A stretch of 64,000 nt of DNA from Limanda limanda (GCF_963576545.1 NC_083649.1:978954-1042953), one strand, 5' to 3'. Positions 34,482-59,467 are shown, numbered from the stretch's first letter. Notes: a model not told the origin generated them from the sequence alone. Program-made: numbers and translations.

Positions 34482-37192
34482 GTGTGCTTGTAGTGGGGGG
34501 GCAGATGGGGACATTTAATAATGAGAGGAAATTTCAAAGTTCTCAGTTACAAAGTGTTTTTACGGAGAGTGTTAATGTTGCATCACTAAGCGTTTGAATA
34601 ACCAGGTACCGATATCCTGGTTTCACAATAAATAAGACACGCAGCCCTAATCGGTGTTTACCGGAACCGGAAGTGACTGGTACTTCCGGTTAGTCATTTA
34701 AAAAAATTTAATAAGGGCACATATTAATGATCGTTTGAATAATCGTGATTTAGTTTTTGTCCAAAATTATCGTGATTATGATTTTTTCCATAATCGAGTC
34801 GCCCTAGATTAAAGTATATTTTGATTAATTGGTTCTTTTTATGTGAAGAGGCATCTGTGTTTCACTTCCTGCGTTTCACTTCCTGTGTCACTGACTCCGC
34901 CCTCCGCTCTGCGACCTTCAGGTGAGAGGCGGAGTAAAGAGCGAGAGGAGGCGCGGCCGCCGCTCGGCCCGATGATCGAAGAGTACAACCACGGGAAAGA
35001 GTTCCCCACGCTCAAGTCGCTGCCGGGCCTTCGCTTCCGCAGGCGAGCCGACCCCCGAGACGCCAGTGAGTCAACTGTCCTGTCAGAGGTCAGAGGTCAG
35101 AGGTCGGGTCTCTGACGTCCTGTCTCTTTAAGTGATAACATGTTGTTGTTGTTTCCAGGTGAGAGAGAGTGGAACTCGCCGCTGAGCGAGCGACAGCGCG
35201 AGGAACAGAAGAGCGGCTACGACGCTCCGCGGAGGTACACGCCCTCTGCGGACTGCAGACACCCGGACCCCCGGAGGCCGGAGGGGCCCCTCCCCTCCGG
35301 CACGGTGGTGCACAGGAAGTGTCCCAGTCCGACGGGTCCGGACCCCCCCGGCCCGCGGTTCGAGCGCGAGCGCCTGTCCCCGCCGCACCTGAAGGAGGAG
35401 CTGAGCCCGCGCTTCGAGAGTCCCAACAGTGAACACTCTGACGACGGGCCCCTCCCACCTGACGCCCCCCCCACACAGCCCCCCCCCAGCCTCAAGGCCC
35501 CAGCGCGGGTCGGACCGCTGGCGTCTGTCCGACAGCAGAGCAGCTCGCCGGGACACACCCCCCCCCACGAAGCAGGGCATCCGCAGTCCCGCTACAACGG
35601 CCCAGAACACGTAGCCCCCCCCAGACCCCACCCCCCTGGCTGGTACGATGACTCCTCCCAGTTCGAAGGGCCCCTTCCCCAGGGGGGGGGCAGGTTCGAT
35701 GGCGGACGACCACATCACAACGTCCCGGAGAGGTTCGACGGCCCGGACGGCGCCCACGGTCCGATGAGGGGCGGAGCCGGGATGGGGCGGTTCGATGTGC
35801 ACCCCCACCCTCCAGGCCCCGGGAGGTTCGATGGTCCCGTGGGCCCCCCCGCGCGCTTCGTGGGTCCGGGGCCGGGACACTTCGAAGGACCCATGCAGCA
35901 CTTTGAGCCCCCCCGACACTTCGACAGCAGCATGGCTCCTGGACCAATGAGCTTCCAGCAGCAGCGGCCCATGTGCTTCGAGGGCCCCCCCGCCCCAATG
36001 GGCCCCATGAGGTTCGAGGGCCCGGGTCACGGGTACGACATGCCCAACGTCCCCCACCAGGGGGGGCACACGCACTTTGAGGGCCCGCCCGGGCAGCAGG
36101 GGCCCCCCAGGTTCCCCCCCCAACACAACATGCAACCTCCCATGAGGCAGATGGCTCCGCCCATTTACGACAACCAGATGACCCCCCAGCAGAACTTCAA
36201 CATGGGCCCCCAGTGTTTCCCGGCGGGCCCGATGGCGTTCCCGGCGCAGACGGTGAACTTCAACATGCAGCCGCCATTTCCCCAGCCAGGCCCCGCCCCC
36301 TTCTACAACCCGTCCAACCAGCAGCCGGTGAGAGACGCCTGTCAATCACGTTCTCCTCTTCAGTGAAGTTATATTAAAATCAATGGAATATAAAATGGAT
36401 GAAGGTCAGTTTGTCACTTTTCTTTCTGATGTTTTCAGGTGAACATGAATCAAGCGTTCCTGCCTCAGAGCTCCGCCCCCTTCAGACCTCACAGTAAGAA
36501 CTCACTGTTTAAAACTTGTTAATATCAGTGAAGCTGGTTGTGTGGGACTGACCTTTGACCTTTGCCCTGCGTGTGTGTGTGCAGCGCCGCAGGTCATCCC
36601 TCCAGAGAACCACTTCGGTCAGGTGGACGTCAACGAGCTTCTGACCAAGCTGCTCTCCACCGGCATCATCAAGCCCTCGCAGCCCGAGGCCACGCCCACC
36701 ACCAGCACCGGTGAGCCCGCTGACGTTTGATGCGGATGTTGTCATGGAAACATGACGCTCAAATAGTTAGAAATAATATGTTTTTGTTTTTCCAGAACCT
36801 TCGAGCGTTGTGGCGCCGGCGGCTCCGCCCCCAGAGGAGGAGGAAGAGGAGGAGCCTGAGGAAGAGGAGGACATCCCGGACCTGACCAGCTTCACCGTGG
36901 AGGACATGAAACCGTGAGTACAGACCGACCAATCAGCTGCTCTCTCGCCACTGGTCGCACGCCCGTCTAACCCCCTCCCCCCCCCACCCACCCCCCCCCC
37001 CGCAGGCGGTACGAGTGTGTGGTGATGAGGCTGTACTCAGGGAACCAGTGCTGCCTCTGCTCCATGAGGTTCACCAGCGTCCAGACCGACCTGTACGCCG
37101 ACCACCTGGACTGGCACTTCAGACAGAACCACGCCGGCAAGGTGGCGAGCAAGAAGATCACACACCGCCGCTGGTACTACAACCTCAAGGTG

Positions 37193-37233
<41 letters not shown>

Positions 37234-37358
37234 ACACAGACACACACACAGAGACACACACACACACAGACACACACAAACAGACACACACACACACACA
37301 GACAGACACACACACACACACACAGACACAGAGCTGCTGGTACTACAACCTCAAGGTG

Positions 37359-37397
<39 letters not shown>

Positions 37398-37566
37398 ACA
37401 CACACACACACACACACCCCGCCGCTGGTACTACAACCTCAAGATGAGCACACACACACACACACACACAGACACACACACACAGACACAGACACACACA
37501 CACACACACACACACCCCGCCGCTGGTATTACAACCTCAAGATGAGCACACACACACACACACACA

Positions 37567-37611
<45 letters not shown>

Positions 37612-38923
37612 CGCTGGTACTACAACCTCAAGGTGAACACACACACAGACACACACACAGCTGCTGCCCCATGGAGAGAACACACAGACACATATTCACT
37701 GCTAACACTGTGTCTGTGTGTGTGTGTGTGTCTCTGTGTGTGTCTCTGTGTGTGTCTCTGTGTGTGTCTCTGTGTGTGTCTGTGTCTGTGTGTGTGTGTG
37801 TGTGTGTGTCAGGACTGGATCGAGTTCGAGGAGATCGCCGACCTGGAGGAACGAGCGAAGAGTCACTTCTTTGAGAAAGAGAACGAGGAGGAAGTTCAGA
37901 AGAACCAGGCAGCGGCGAAAGAGAGAGAGATCCAAATCGTCAGGGCGACCAAGGACCAAGTGGGAGAGGTGAGAGAGAGCGGCTGTTCATCAGCCAATCA
38001 GAAGCCAGCTGACAGAGAATCTTGTTGTAGTCAGACACTGTCAGCCTCACTGTGATTGGCTGGTACAGAGCAGGGTGTGAATCTGCCTCACTGTGATTGG
38101 CTGGTACAGAGTAGGGTGTGAATCAGCCTCACTGTGATTGGCTGGTACAGAGGAGGGTGTGAGTCAGCCTCACTGTGATTGGCTGGTACAGAGGAGGGTG
38201 TGAATCAGCCTCACTGTGATTGGCTGGTACAGAGGAGGGTGTGAATCAGCCTCACTGTGATTGGCTGGTACAGAGGAGGGTGTGAGTCAGCCTCACTGTG
38301 ATTGGCTGGTACAGAGGAGGGTGTGAATCAGCCTCACTGTGATTGGCTGGCGTCGTGCAGGGACCAACACTCTGTCTTTGTTCTGCAGTCGTGTGAGATC
38401 TGTCAGGAGCCGTTTGAGACGTACTGGGTGGAGGAGGAGGAGGACTGGTTCCTGAAGGACGCCGTCCGAGTCGACGACAAGGTGACGCACAACTCAACCA
38501 CACAACAAGACACAAGTACACAACAACACAACCAAACACAGCGTCCGGCTGACTGACATGTTTGTTTTTCTTCCTCAGAATTTTCATCCGGCATGTTTTG
38601 AAGATTATAAAAATGTGAGTAACTGCCGACGATTCATCAGAATGAAAACGAATCCATAATAAACGACTCTGTAATAATCCGGCTGCTTCGTCCCCCAGAC
38701 GTCGTCGTATCTGGACGTCACGCCGTCGCCCAGCAAGCTGCTCGCCGACCACCCGCTCGGCGCCTTCCTGGAGCCCAAGGAGGAGGAGGAGCCTTCCTGC
38801 TCCATCGCTGCGGCCTCGGTCAAACAGGAAGTGGAACCCGAGGCCGTGGAGCTACTCACCGTCAAACAAGAGGAGGCGGAGCTTTTAATAGACCAAGTGC
38901 CATCAGAAGAGAATATTGTGTAA
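27837..38923 (+). CDS. pcf11: PCF11 cleavage and polyadenylation factor subunit
   Basis: Seventeen exons join in frame to about 1,514 residues (human about 1,555): 27837-28004, 29878-30003, 30349-30531, 31268-31489, 32113-33074, 33226-33400, 33494-33896, 34922-35065, 35159-36327, 36439-36493, 36585-36710, 36796-36913, 37006-37189, 37813-37968, 38389-38481, 38579-38614, 38699-38923. PCF11 acts in nuclear 3'-end cleavage and Pol II termination. Exons 1-3 encode the CID that binds the Pol II CTD ([48 protein letters not shown]). A Gln-rich coiled coil follows (exon 4), then a Lys/Arg/Ser-rich region (exon 5). FEGP/FDGP repeats fill exon 9. Two zinc-binding segments are in exons 13 and 15-16 (CCLCSMRF...[20 protein letters not shown]...FHPACFEDY). 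Exon 7 could instead end at 33827; both donors keep phase. Confidence 0.96.
28005..29877 (+). other. pcf11 intron 1
   Basis: Large first intron. It contains an att trinucleotide tract (about 28800-28835), a short ggttcctcacc array (about 29289-29370) and poly-T and poly-C runs (about 29618-29680). The donor is GTTTTT, weak at +3 to +6. No other gene recognised. Confidence 0.65.
29289..29372. repeat. 11 bp array (about 8 copies) of ggttcctcacc
   Basis: Short tandem run in pcf11 intron 1. Its unit resembles the gttcctcacatgttcctcac runs at 600-700 and 30770-30790. Confidence 0.85.
30729..31025. mobile_element. MITE-like element with 20 bp perfect terminal inverted repeats
   Basis: The left end tagctgttttcagacatgaa (30729-30748) is the exact reverse complement of 31006-31025. 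The 297 bp element has no coding frame that looks like a transposase. Its interior (gttctctgtgagaacaaatg, then tctgagtcagtgtctctgga) recurs at about 695-750. TA at both extremities could be the target-site duplication. It lies in pcf11 intron 3. Confidence 0.8.
31490..32112 (+). other. pcf11 intron 4
   Basis: Unique sequence without array or recognisable gene between the exons ending at 31489 and starting at 32113. Confidence 0.6.
33897..34921 (+). other. pcf11 intron 7
   Basis: Contains a poly-G run (about 34263-34276), a CT-rich tract (about 34447-34482) and AT-rich sequence. No extra exon recognised. Confidence 0.6.
37190..37640. repeat. CA microsatellite interrupted by copies of the pcf11 exon 13 end and donor
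   Basis: The genuine exon end ctggtactacaacctcaag with gtgagc (37171-37195) is followed by CA repeats. The same 20-odd bases then reappear at about 37334-37361, 37418-37450, 37515-37548 and 37608-37640. Copies 2 and 3 read aagatgagc, which destroys the GT donor. Copies 1 and 4 keep aaggtgagc and aaggtgaac. Confidence 0.95.
38041..38352. repeat. 41 bp tandem array (about 7.5 copies) in pcf11 intron 14
   Basis: Units read cagcctcactgtgattggct plus ggtacagaggagggtgtgaat. Each unit has a reverse CCAAT motif (ATTGGCT). The last unit ends about 35 bases before the acceptor at 38388. Confidence 0.95.
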
Positions 38924-39388
38924 CCACGCCTCCTCTGCTGCCGCCGCCGCCGCTCTCGGCCTCCGTCACTTTGTCCATTTTTGGAGCAGGTGTTTTTAGC
39001 GAGCGGAGGCGGAGTCGTCAGCAACGTTCTCGTCAACACATTTTTGTATTCGGATCCAACTCGACCCTTTCAGGTCGTGTGTTTGTGAACGCCACGTCTG
39101 TGTTTGTTTGACTCGACGCTGTAAATGATTTAATTTATAATTAAAGTATTTTTTGAATCTCTGGTGTTAAAGTGATTGATCAGCTGCTGCTGTTGGAGTC
39201 TGATGGTTATTGATTGATGGGTTTATCGATCTGTTTATTGGTTGATGAGTAGTTTCAGGTGTTGAGTTGTTTCCCGCTGCATTAAAGGTAAGCATGGTCT
39301 GATTGGACGACTGGAGACTCCGCCCACTCTTCAGGATTGGTTCCCGTCAAGGATCAGAGTCGTCGTCTTTAGTTTTTTTATGATTTTC

Positions 39389-39394
39389 AATAAA
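39389..39394 (+). promoter_or_regulatory. Candidate pcf11 polyadenylation signal
   Basis: AATAAA 466 bases after the TAA stop at 38921-38923, followed by a TGTTTGTTCTTGTGTG GU-rich stretch typical of a downstream element. Another AATAAA lies at about 39463. Confidence 0.55.
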
Positions 39395-39714
39395 CGAGCC
39401 TGAAACGTGTTTGTTCTTGTGTGATTCTGATTTAATTAAGTTTTATTGTCGTTCAGTTCAAAAATAAAGTTCCATTGAATTTAAATATCTTCTCGTCTTT
39501 TTATTACTTTACCAAGTATTTTTTTTTCGATTTTCTACATATAGAAATTTTACATTTTTCTGACTTCTTACTTGTTAGTTATTTTACGGAGACTAGTTCA
39601 AATTACATAAATAGTAAGTTACGTGTCAGATGCTTAAAATACTGATTAAATGTTACAGCGCCCCCAAGTGTTGGGGTTGCAAATCATTTTCCTCAAAAAA
39701 AATATTGTTCTGCT

Positions 39715-41020
39715 TTAATTAAGATTTGGAAACAACTGAGGAATCATTTCAAACTTAAAGCAGTTTCATTCCTGATACCTATAACTGCAAACCCCCCCTC
39801 TCACCCCCTCGGCTCTGGATGAGGCCTTTTCCACCTGGAAACAATTGGGGATTTGTAGCGTTGGTAACCTTTACATAGACGGGACTTTTGCCTCTTTCCA
39901 GCAACTCCAAGAAAGGTTTAATTTACCGAGGAATCAGTTTTTCAGATATCTTCAGATAAGGAATTATGTCAGAACACACCTCCCTAATTTCGAGAAGGTA
40001 AACCCCGACAAGATAGAGAGTTTATTTAATCTGTTCCCCAACCCACGCTTCATAGTATCGCAACTATATGAGATACTACAAAACTTGTGCCTTCCTAAGA
40101 TGGACAGGATAAAAGAGGAGTGGGAAAGAGAGCTCGGAGCCCTGATAGCTCCCGATGTGTGGGAGGAGAGTTCGGAGCACATCCATGAATGTTCTATAAA
40201 CTCCCGACACCGTTTGATTCAATTTAAAATAGTGCACAGACTTCACTACTCCAAAACGAAGCTGCATAAAATATTTCCTGAAGTCTCCTTTGTGTGAGAA
40301 GTGTGACTCCATGGAGGGTACTCTATCTCACAGTTTCGCTCTCTGCCCCAAACTTCAGAACTATAGGCATGAAATATTTGATTTCTTTTCGTTGATTCTG
40401 GGGATCCAACTAGATCCAGATCTTATCTTAATAATACTGGGAACATCTGAGGGGCTAAGGAAGCTAGATAGTGCACAAAAGCACCTTCTGACATATGGTC
40501 TTATAACAGCAAAACAACTGATCCTACTTCACTGGAAGACGAGAGAGGTCCCTTCATTTAAACATTGGTTGACTGGTTGGACAGACACCTGACATCTGGA
40601 GAGAAGTCGATTTATTCTAAAAGACAAGTTGAGGGACTTTGATAAAATCTGGCAACCTTTGGTCTCTCATCTCGAAAGAGAATCTGATTGAGTAACTAGT
40701 TAGATGCACTCCTAAGGGGGTGGGGGGTGATGGGAGGGTACACACTGTTGTCTTTTTTCTTTTCTTTTTTGTCCTGTCCTTTTTGTTTCATCTGTTTTGT
40801 TGATGCAGGACACTGCTTGTTTATTTACTGTTCTTTTTTGTCATTAGTCTTTTTTGTCAGGGATTATTTTTTCATCTTCTGTAAAAAAACAAAGGAAACA
40901 TAACTGTCGACTGTTAATTTCTCTGTTGTGTGATTGGTTTCCCAATAAACATATTTGAAACAGCATTATGATGCATACAAAAAAAAATAAAAAATAAAAA
41001 TAAATAAAAAAATAAAAAAA
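39715..41020 (+). mobile_element. 5'-truncated Tx1/L1-like LINE, C-terminal ORF2 remnant
   Basis: Frame-broken coding matches the end of a fish L1/Tx1-type ORF2 protein: WKQLGICSVGNLYIDG, then a stretch rich in hydrophobic and charged residues ending HRLHYSKTKLHKIFP. After a frameshift near 40285 comes CEKCDSMEGTLSHSFALC, a Cys/His knuckle typical of these C-termini. A 3' UTR and an A-rich tail (40979-41020) follow. No reverse transcriptase catalytic motif is present, so it is dead. Candidate diverged target-site repeats are tattgttctgctttaa (39703) and tagtgttctacattta (41021). Confidence 0.8.
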
Positions 41021-41136
41021 TAGTGTTCTACATTTAAGAAAATAATTTCATGTGAAAAAATACTCAGATTCTTCATGTAAAAATACTTGACTGTAAATAA
41101 AAGTACATGAAGCTGAGAGTGCTTGTGTACTTTCAC

Positions 41137-41142
41137 TTTATT
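41137..41142 (-). promoter_or_regulatory. Candidate ccdc90b polyadenylation signal
   Basis: AATAAA on the minus strand (TTTATT on plus), 22 bases past the TGA stop, implying a very short 3' UTR. The LINE tail ends about 115 bases further on. Confidence 0.5.
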
Positions 41143-41164
41143 AAAGCAGCTCCAGGTCGGAGCT

Positions 41165-45129
<3,965 letters not shown>

Positions 45130-46808
45130 CCCGGAAGCTGCTGTGTTTAGTTTGAGCAAAGTGACGGTCAACCGGAAACACTGTGACGTAGCAGGAGACG
45201 GTCAGGTCACCCTTCAGGAACACTCGGAATTCTCACCTTCACTGCTCGAGCCAATGAGACAGCGCCCTCCAGTGGTTGAAGATATATCTACCCATGTACT
45301 GTAGGCGGCCCTTTAGAGTTTACCTAGAAGTACATATACTATAGTTTCACTTGTAGTAGTTATACTACAGTTTACCTAGAAGTAGATATACTACAGTTTA
45401 CCTAGTAGTAGTTATACTATAGTTTCCCTTGTAGTAGTTATACTACAGTTTACCTAGTAGTAGTTATACTACAGTTTACCTAGTAGTAGATATACTACAG
45501 TTTACCTAGTAGTAGATATACTACAGTTTACCTAGTAGTAGTTATACTATAGTTTCACTTGTAGTAGTTATACTACAGTTTACCTAGTAGTAGATATACT
45601 ACAGTTTACCTAGTAGTAGTTATACTATAGTTTCACTAGTAGTAGTTATACTACAGTTTACCTGGTAGTATATATACTAGTTTACCTAGAAGTAGCTATA
45701 CTATAGTTTACCTAGAAGTAGCTATACTATAGTTTACTTAGAAGAAGTTATACTACAGATTATCTAGTAGTAGTTATACTACAGTTTACCTAGTAGTAGA
45801 TATACTACAGTTTACCTAGTAGTAGATATACTACAGTTTACCTAGTAGTAGTTATACTATAGTTTCACTAGTAGTAGTTATACTATAGTTTACTTAGAAG
45901 TAGTTATACTACAGTTTACCTAGTAGTAGATATACTACAGTTTACCTAGAAGTAGCTATACTATAGTTTACCTAGAAGTAGCTATACTATAGTTTACTTA
46001 GAAGTAGTTATACTATAGTTTACTTAGAAGATATACTACAGTTTATCTAGAAGTAGCTATACTATAGTTTACTTAGAAGTAGCTATACTATAGTTTACTT
46101 AGAAGAAGTTATACTACAGTTTATCTAGTAGTAGTTATACTACAGTTTACCTAGTAGTAGATATACTACAGTTTACCTAGTAGTAGTTATACTATAGTTT
46201 CACTAGTAGTAGTTATACTACAGTTTACCTAGTAGTAGATATACTACAGTTTACCTAGAAGTAGTTATACTATAGTTTACTTAGAAGTAGTTATACTACA
46301 GTTTACCTATTAGTAGTTATACTACAGTTTATCTAGTAGTAGTTATACTACAGTTTATCTAGCAGTAGATATACTACAGTTTATCTAGTAGTAGATATAC
46401 TACAGTTTATCTAGTAGTAGATATACTACAGTTGCTTCTGTTTATTCTCTGAAATACTGTTGTGTTTTATGACGTCACAAACATTTAACAGTTAACAGAT
46501 TTGAACTGATTCAGATCAATTATAATGATTAATAAACAGGTGAGGATAATTGACGAGCAGAGCAGTAGACGAAGTGACTTGAATGAACGACACTTGTATC
46601 AGGTGCGACATTAATGCATCAATAATTATTATCATAATTCAATAACACATATAATCACATATTGATTAAATAATGTATTTCAATCCTCAAGCCTTCTCTT
46701 TACGTTACGTGTCAAACCGAACTGGAGCTAGGACCCAACAGCGGATTGATGTCACTGTCCTGCACGGAGCTGTCAATAAAGTTGTTTTGAAAGGGACTTC
46801 CGGGTGTC
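45130..46808. promoter_or_regulatory. Head-to-head intergenic region of ccdc90b and alg8
   Basis: The two start codons face away from each other about 1.68 kb apart, so promoters of both genes are expected here. About 1.1 kb is the AT-rich 26 bp array. The flanking sequences next to the start codons are more unique (45130-45305 and 46435-46808). A shared regulatory region is an inference from layout. Confidence 0.55.
45310..46432. repeat. 26 bp AT-rich minisatellite (about 43 copies)
   Basis: Units read tagtagtagatatactacag plus tttacc. Variants are tagtagttatactatag, gtttcact, and tagaagtagctatac. The core gtagatatactac is close to a palindrome. Confidence 0.96.
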
Positions 46809-51614
<4,806 letters not shown>

Positions 51615-52126
51615 GACGGCGTCGTTTCCCCGTGAGGTTAAAGGTCAGATTCCCAATACACCGACAAGACACTGACACCTGTGACATCATCAGTCAGAGG
51701 AGGCCACGCTCGTATTTACAAAAACGTCTCTTCCTCTGGAATTTGACCAAACATCATCAAAGACGTCTTCACTGGTTAAAGTCACAAACTTCACAATTCA
51801 CATCAGCTGCAACTCGCACAACGAGACAAAACTCTGTGTGAAGAGGCGTCACTCTGCTTCACCTCCGAAAACCTTCTGTCGTCACCAACTGCATCAGAGT
51901 GAGACATCAACAGCTGAGACTGAGACTCCATCCGTCTGTAGCAGCTGAGAATCAATAATCAAGGTCTGTCGCCCCCGTGTGGAGGAAACGTGACCGGTGG
52001 GTCAGGGGTCAAAGGTCAGGGGTCAGTGAAAACTGAAACACACAAACGACTGACAACCGGTGACATCATCTGTACAAACTCTGACGTCACATCAAGTGAA
52101 TGAAACAACCTGTCAATCATGTTTTT

Positions 52127-52132
52127 AATAAA
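52127..52132 (+). promoter_or_regulatory. Candidate alg8 polyadenylation signal
   Basis: AATAAA 513 bases after the TGA stop at 51612-51614. Confidence 0.45.
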
Positions 52133-52164
52133 AAACCACGTGAACCAAAGAGGAAGTGAAACAC

Positions 52165-52166
<2 letters not shown>

Positions 52167-52252
<86 letters not shown>

Positions 52253-52253
52253 A
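52167..52253. repeat. (GAT)n trinucleotide microsatellite
   Basis: About 29 perfect tga/gat repeats just past the candidate alg8 polyadenylation signal. Confidence 0.97.
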
Positions 52254-52521
52254 TTTTTCTATGTTTTCAAATGAAGAAGAAAACTGTCACGTTTGTGTTT
52301 GTGATTATTTGTCGTTAGCTGTTTGGTCGCTAGCATCCGATGACGTGTTTGAGTCTGAATGAAGGTTTGTTTAGTTCGTTGTCTCCAATCAAAGTTACAA
52401 TTAAAGACACAGTTGGTTTAAAAACTTTATTGATAAGGCAACACAAGACATGATCAGTTAGAAGGAACTATTGCACAATAAGAAGTGTTAGCGTTGATGC
52501 TAACCTGCATGTCAAATGCAC

Positions 52522-52770
52522 ACATCGTAAATAAAGATGGACGAAGTATTGCTTCCTGAAAAAGTGAAGCCAAAGCATCTAGATCGCCCCCTGGTGTCTG
52601 GTTGCAGTATTGGTTATCAACCCCTCCTCCTCCATGTTAGCAGATTGGACATGAACCAAACTAAAAGTCAAAGTGGACATTTATTCACTACTGCACAAAG
52701 GTGGTGAGATGTTATGACTTAAAGTTTGGAGGAAGTGAAGCCGTGTCGTCCATCTTTACTTTGGTCATTC
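52522..52770. mobile_element. Degenerate MITE-like element (same family as 59468-59725)
   Basis: Left end reads cgtaaataaagatggacga and the right end reads tcgtccatctttactttgg, its imperfect inverted copy. Inside is atcgccccctggtgtctggt and gttgcagtattggttatcaa, matching the other copies. There is no coding frame. Confidence 0.7.
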
Positions 52771-54712
52771 GTCTCAATCTATGCTCAGATCTGATTGGAA
52801 CTAGCATCAGTTTAGCAGCTTTAAGCACAAAGTGGCCTCGTCTCTTCCTCTTCATCAGGGTTCGATCTGTTCACACGCTTTGCTCCATCGTCCCAATCCC
52901 TCCTCATTGGATACAAGTAAAAAGGTAACACTCAAAGCTTTACTTTAACTTTACAATAAGAGACAAGTCACAAACTTAAAATCCAACAAAAGACAGATGA
53001 AAGTTTTATTCCTGAGGCTCCGCCTCTCTAGAGCTGCTGGTTGGGGGAATTTCTTCAGACACAAAGTTTTAACTTCAGCTTTAAACTTGAAAGTCTTGGT
53101 TGAGTTTGATGACGTGAGGTTTTAAATGTAGTACTTTTATTTTACCAACTAACTGAGTTGAGTCAGAGTTTACTTCATTTTCAGATCTGAAACCATTCAA
53201 CTTATAATTCAGTTGTTTCTTTAAAACTCGTCTTCTTAGTTAGGGCTCCCCTGGTGACCTGGGTTATCCTGGTTTGGCCTGGTTTGGCCTGGTTTGGCCT
53301 GATTCCAGAGCAGGTTGTGGAGGATTATTCTGCCCTTGACTTCACTGGAAACCAGAGATGAAAAGAGGATTTTCTGACTATATATTTAAAATGTAGTAAA
53401 TTATAAAATGCAAGAGCTCCAGTTTGTTTCTGAGGTTTCTCTCCTGCAGGCGGCTGCTCTTCAGATGTAAACCTGTGTGAGGCTGAAACTGTCTGTAGAT
53501 CTGCTCCATTACGGCTCAGGCTGCTGAACCTTTTACAGCATTAAGAGGATCAGCGCCGACTCCCAGCATGCACTGCTCCTCACTGTGAGAAACACCAGCA
53601 GCTCTCACAAAGACTCTGAAACTGATCCGTTCCCTGAGAGTCACAACCTGAGTGAAGCTGAACTGAGATCAGTTAGAAACACTCTGAAGTTATTAACAAC
53701 CAGAGTTTATCTCCAAGATTCAGCAGGAAACTGAAACATGAAGAATTCTGAACAGTTTGGTTCAGTTTGTTACAGCTGCAGCGCTTCAGGGTCAGGAAGC
53801 AGAGGATCATGGGTAATATCCAGAGGGACGACACATTGATTCACTTTGTGTTTACATGAACTCACGTGATCGGACAGTCGATGCCCACGTGGCTGCAGAG
53901 AAACTAACAAGTGATAGAAACAGAACAACAAGAACTAATGTGTGGTTTTATATCCAGAGACAGAAATTGGAATATTGTTTGCTGCTGAAAGATTTATATG
54001 ATGAATAATGCTAATGCTAACATTAGCTACGTAGCGATAATGCAAACGTACAAATAGCTCCTTTTCAACAGGTTTCACTCAGATCCAGGACAGGAAGGTT
54101 TCGATGCTCGTGCTCGACGATGGAACCAGAGTTGCTGTTAGTTTGATGAATAAGATGTTTTTCTACAAAACAAAAAGTCTATAAACCAAGCTGTCAGAAA
54201 AAAAGTTATTATATCTGAATGAAGTCTGGAGTCATGTGACCAAATAATAACAATCAAATCTGAGAAACTGATTTCAACTTCTATTCATTTGGACTATTTT
54301 TGTCTCAGAAGGTTTCCGGACTCTTTCATAACCACGAGAACTCAAAGTCTTTTGTGTTTGACCGGATATGAAGGAACTGACCTGAGAGGACAGACAGATG
54401 GACACAGAGTCTCTAGATATCACTGTTCCCTTTTCCACCTGACACCTGGGGACGATGAGGACGATGAGGACGATGGGGACGATGAGGACGATGAGGACGA
54501 TGAGGACGATGGGGACGAGGGACAGTTGGATGGGCGGAGTCTGGACGGCCCACTCTAGGCCGTCAAATGTCTGATGTTTTCAGCCCCTGTAGCTTCCTGC
54601 TGCCTCGTCCAGACCAGCGAGCAGCAGAAAGGGTCGAGCAAGTCTTTCTCTTCTCCAAGGGACAGGGGCTCTGCTTCAGTCTTTGTCCTTCTGCAGCTCG
54701 GGCTCTGTGCTC
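52771..54712. other. Intergenic or 3' UTR sequence beyond the GCAP stop
   Basis: Mostly unique AT-rich sequence. A gacgatgag trinucleotide-type run lies at about 54453-54520. No gene recognised. Confidence 0.55.
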
Positions 54713-58943
<4,231 letters not shown>

Positions 58944-59400
58944 GAGTGTGGTCCGACGGGCGCAACCCAGGCCGAGACGGACGAACCCACAAGAACAAGG
59001 ACGAAGAAGAGATCCTGTCACTTTCAGAAACCAACCACAGAAGAAAAGTTGTCGTCCTCCGGTCCTCGGCAGGGGACGAGAGGAGACTCAGAGCTCGTCC
59101 TCTCGTGTCCTCAGCGGGAGCAGAGGAGAGGGAGAGGGCGAGATGTCCGTGGCGGCGGCGGCGGCGGCGAGGCCAGCAGTCTTCAGCAGCAGGCCGGCCC
59201 ACATCCAGGCTGCAGTGACTCTGCAGACTGAGAGCAGACCTCAGGACTCGCTAACCCTCTTAGGACCTGGAGGAAGAATCAAGGAAGCACCCAAAATAAA
59301 CAAGCTAATGAGCTCAGGCCGCTCGGCTGCAGGCGCCGCTGCCAGAGGCCTGAGAGGCTTGACCTGCCCCCCCCCCCCCCGAGACGTTATATAACCAACC
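58944..59400 (-). promoter_or_regulatory. Presumed GCAP 5' flank and 5' UTR
   Basis: GC-rich sequence just upstream of the GCAP start codon on the minus strand, with a ggcggcggcggcggcg run near 59152. No TATA box was identified with confidence. Open frames crossing it have no recognised domain. Confidence 0.35.
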
Positions 59401-59467
59401 TTTCACTTTTTACACCAAAACACTGAGAATGGTCCTTTTAATGCAGTTTGTCATTCGGTCACAGCAC

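Noticed and set aside
39845..40592. Intact host gene at the LINE tail
   Set aside because: The two frames are one broken ORF2 C-terminus with a Cys/His knuckle, followed by an A-rich tail and no splice structure.
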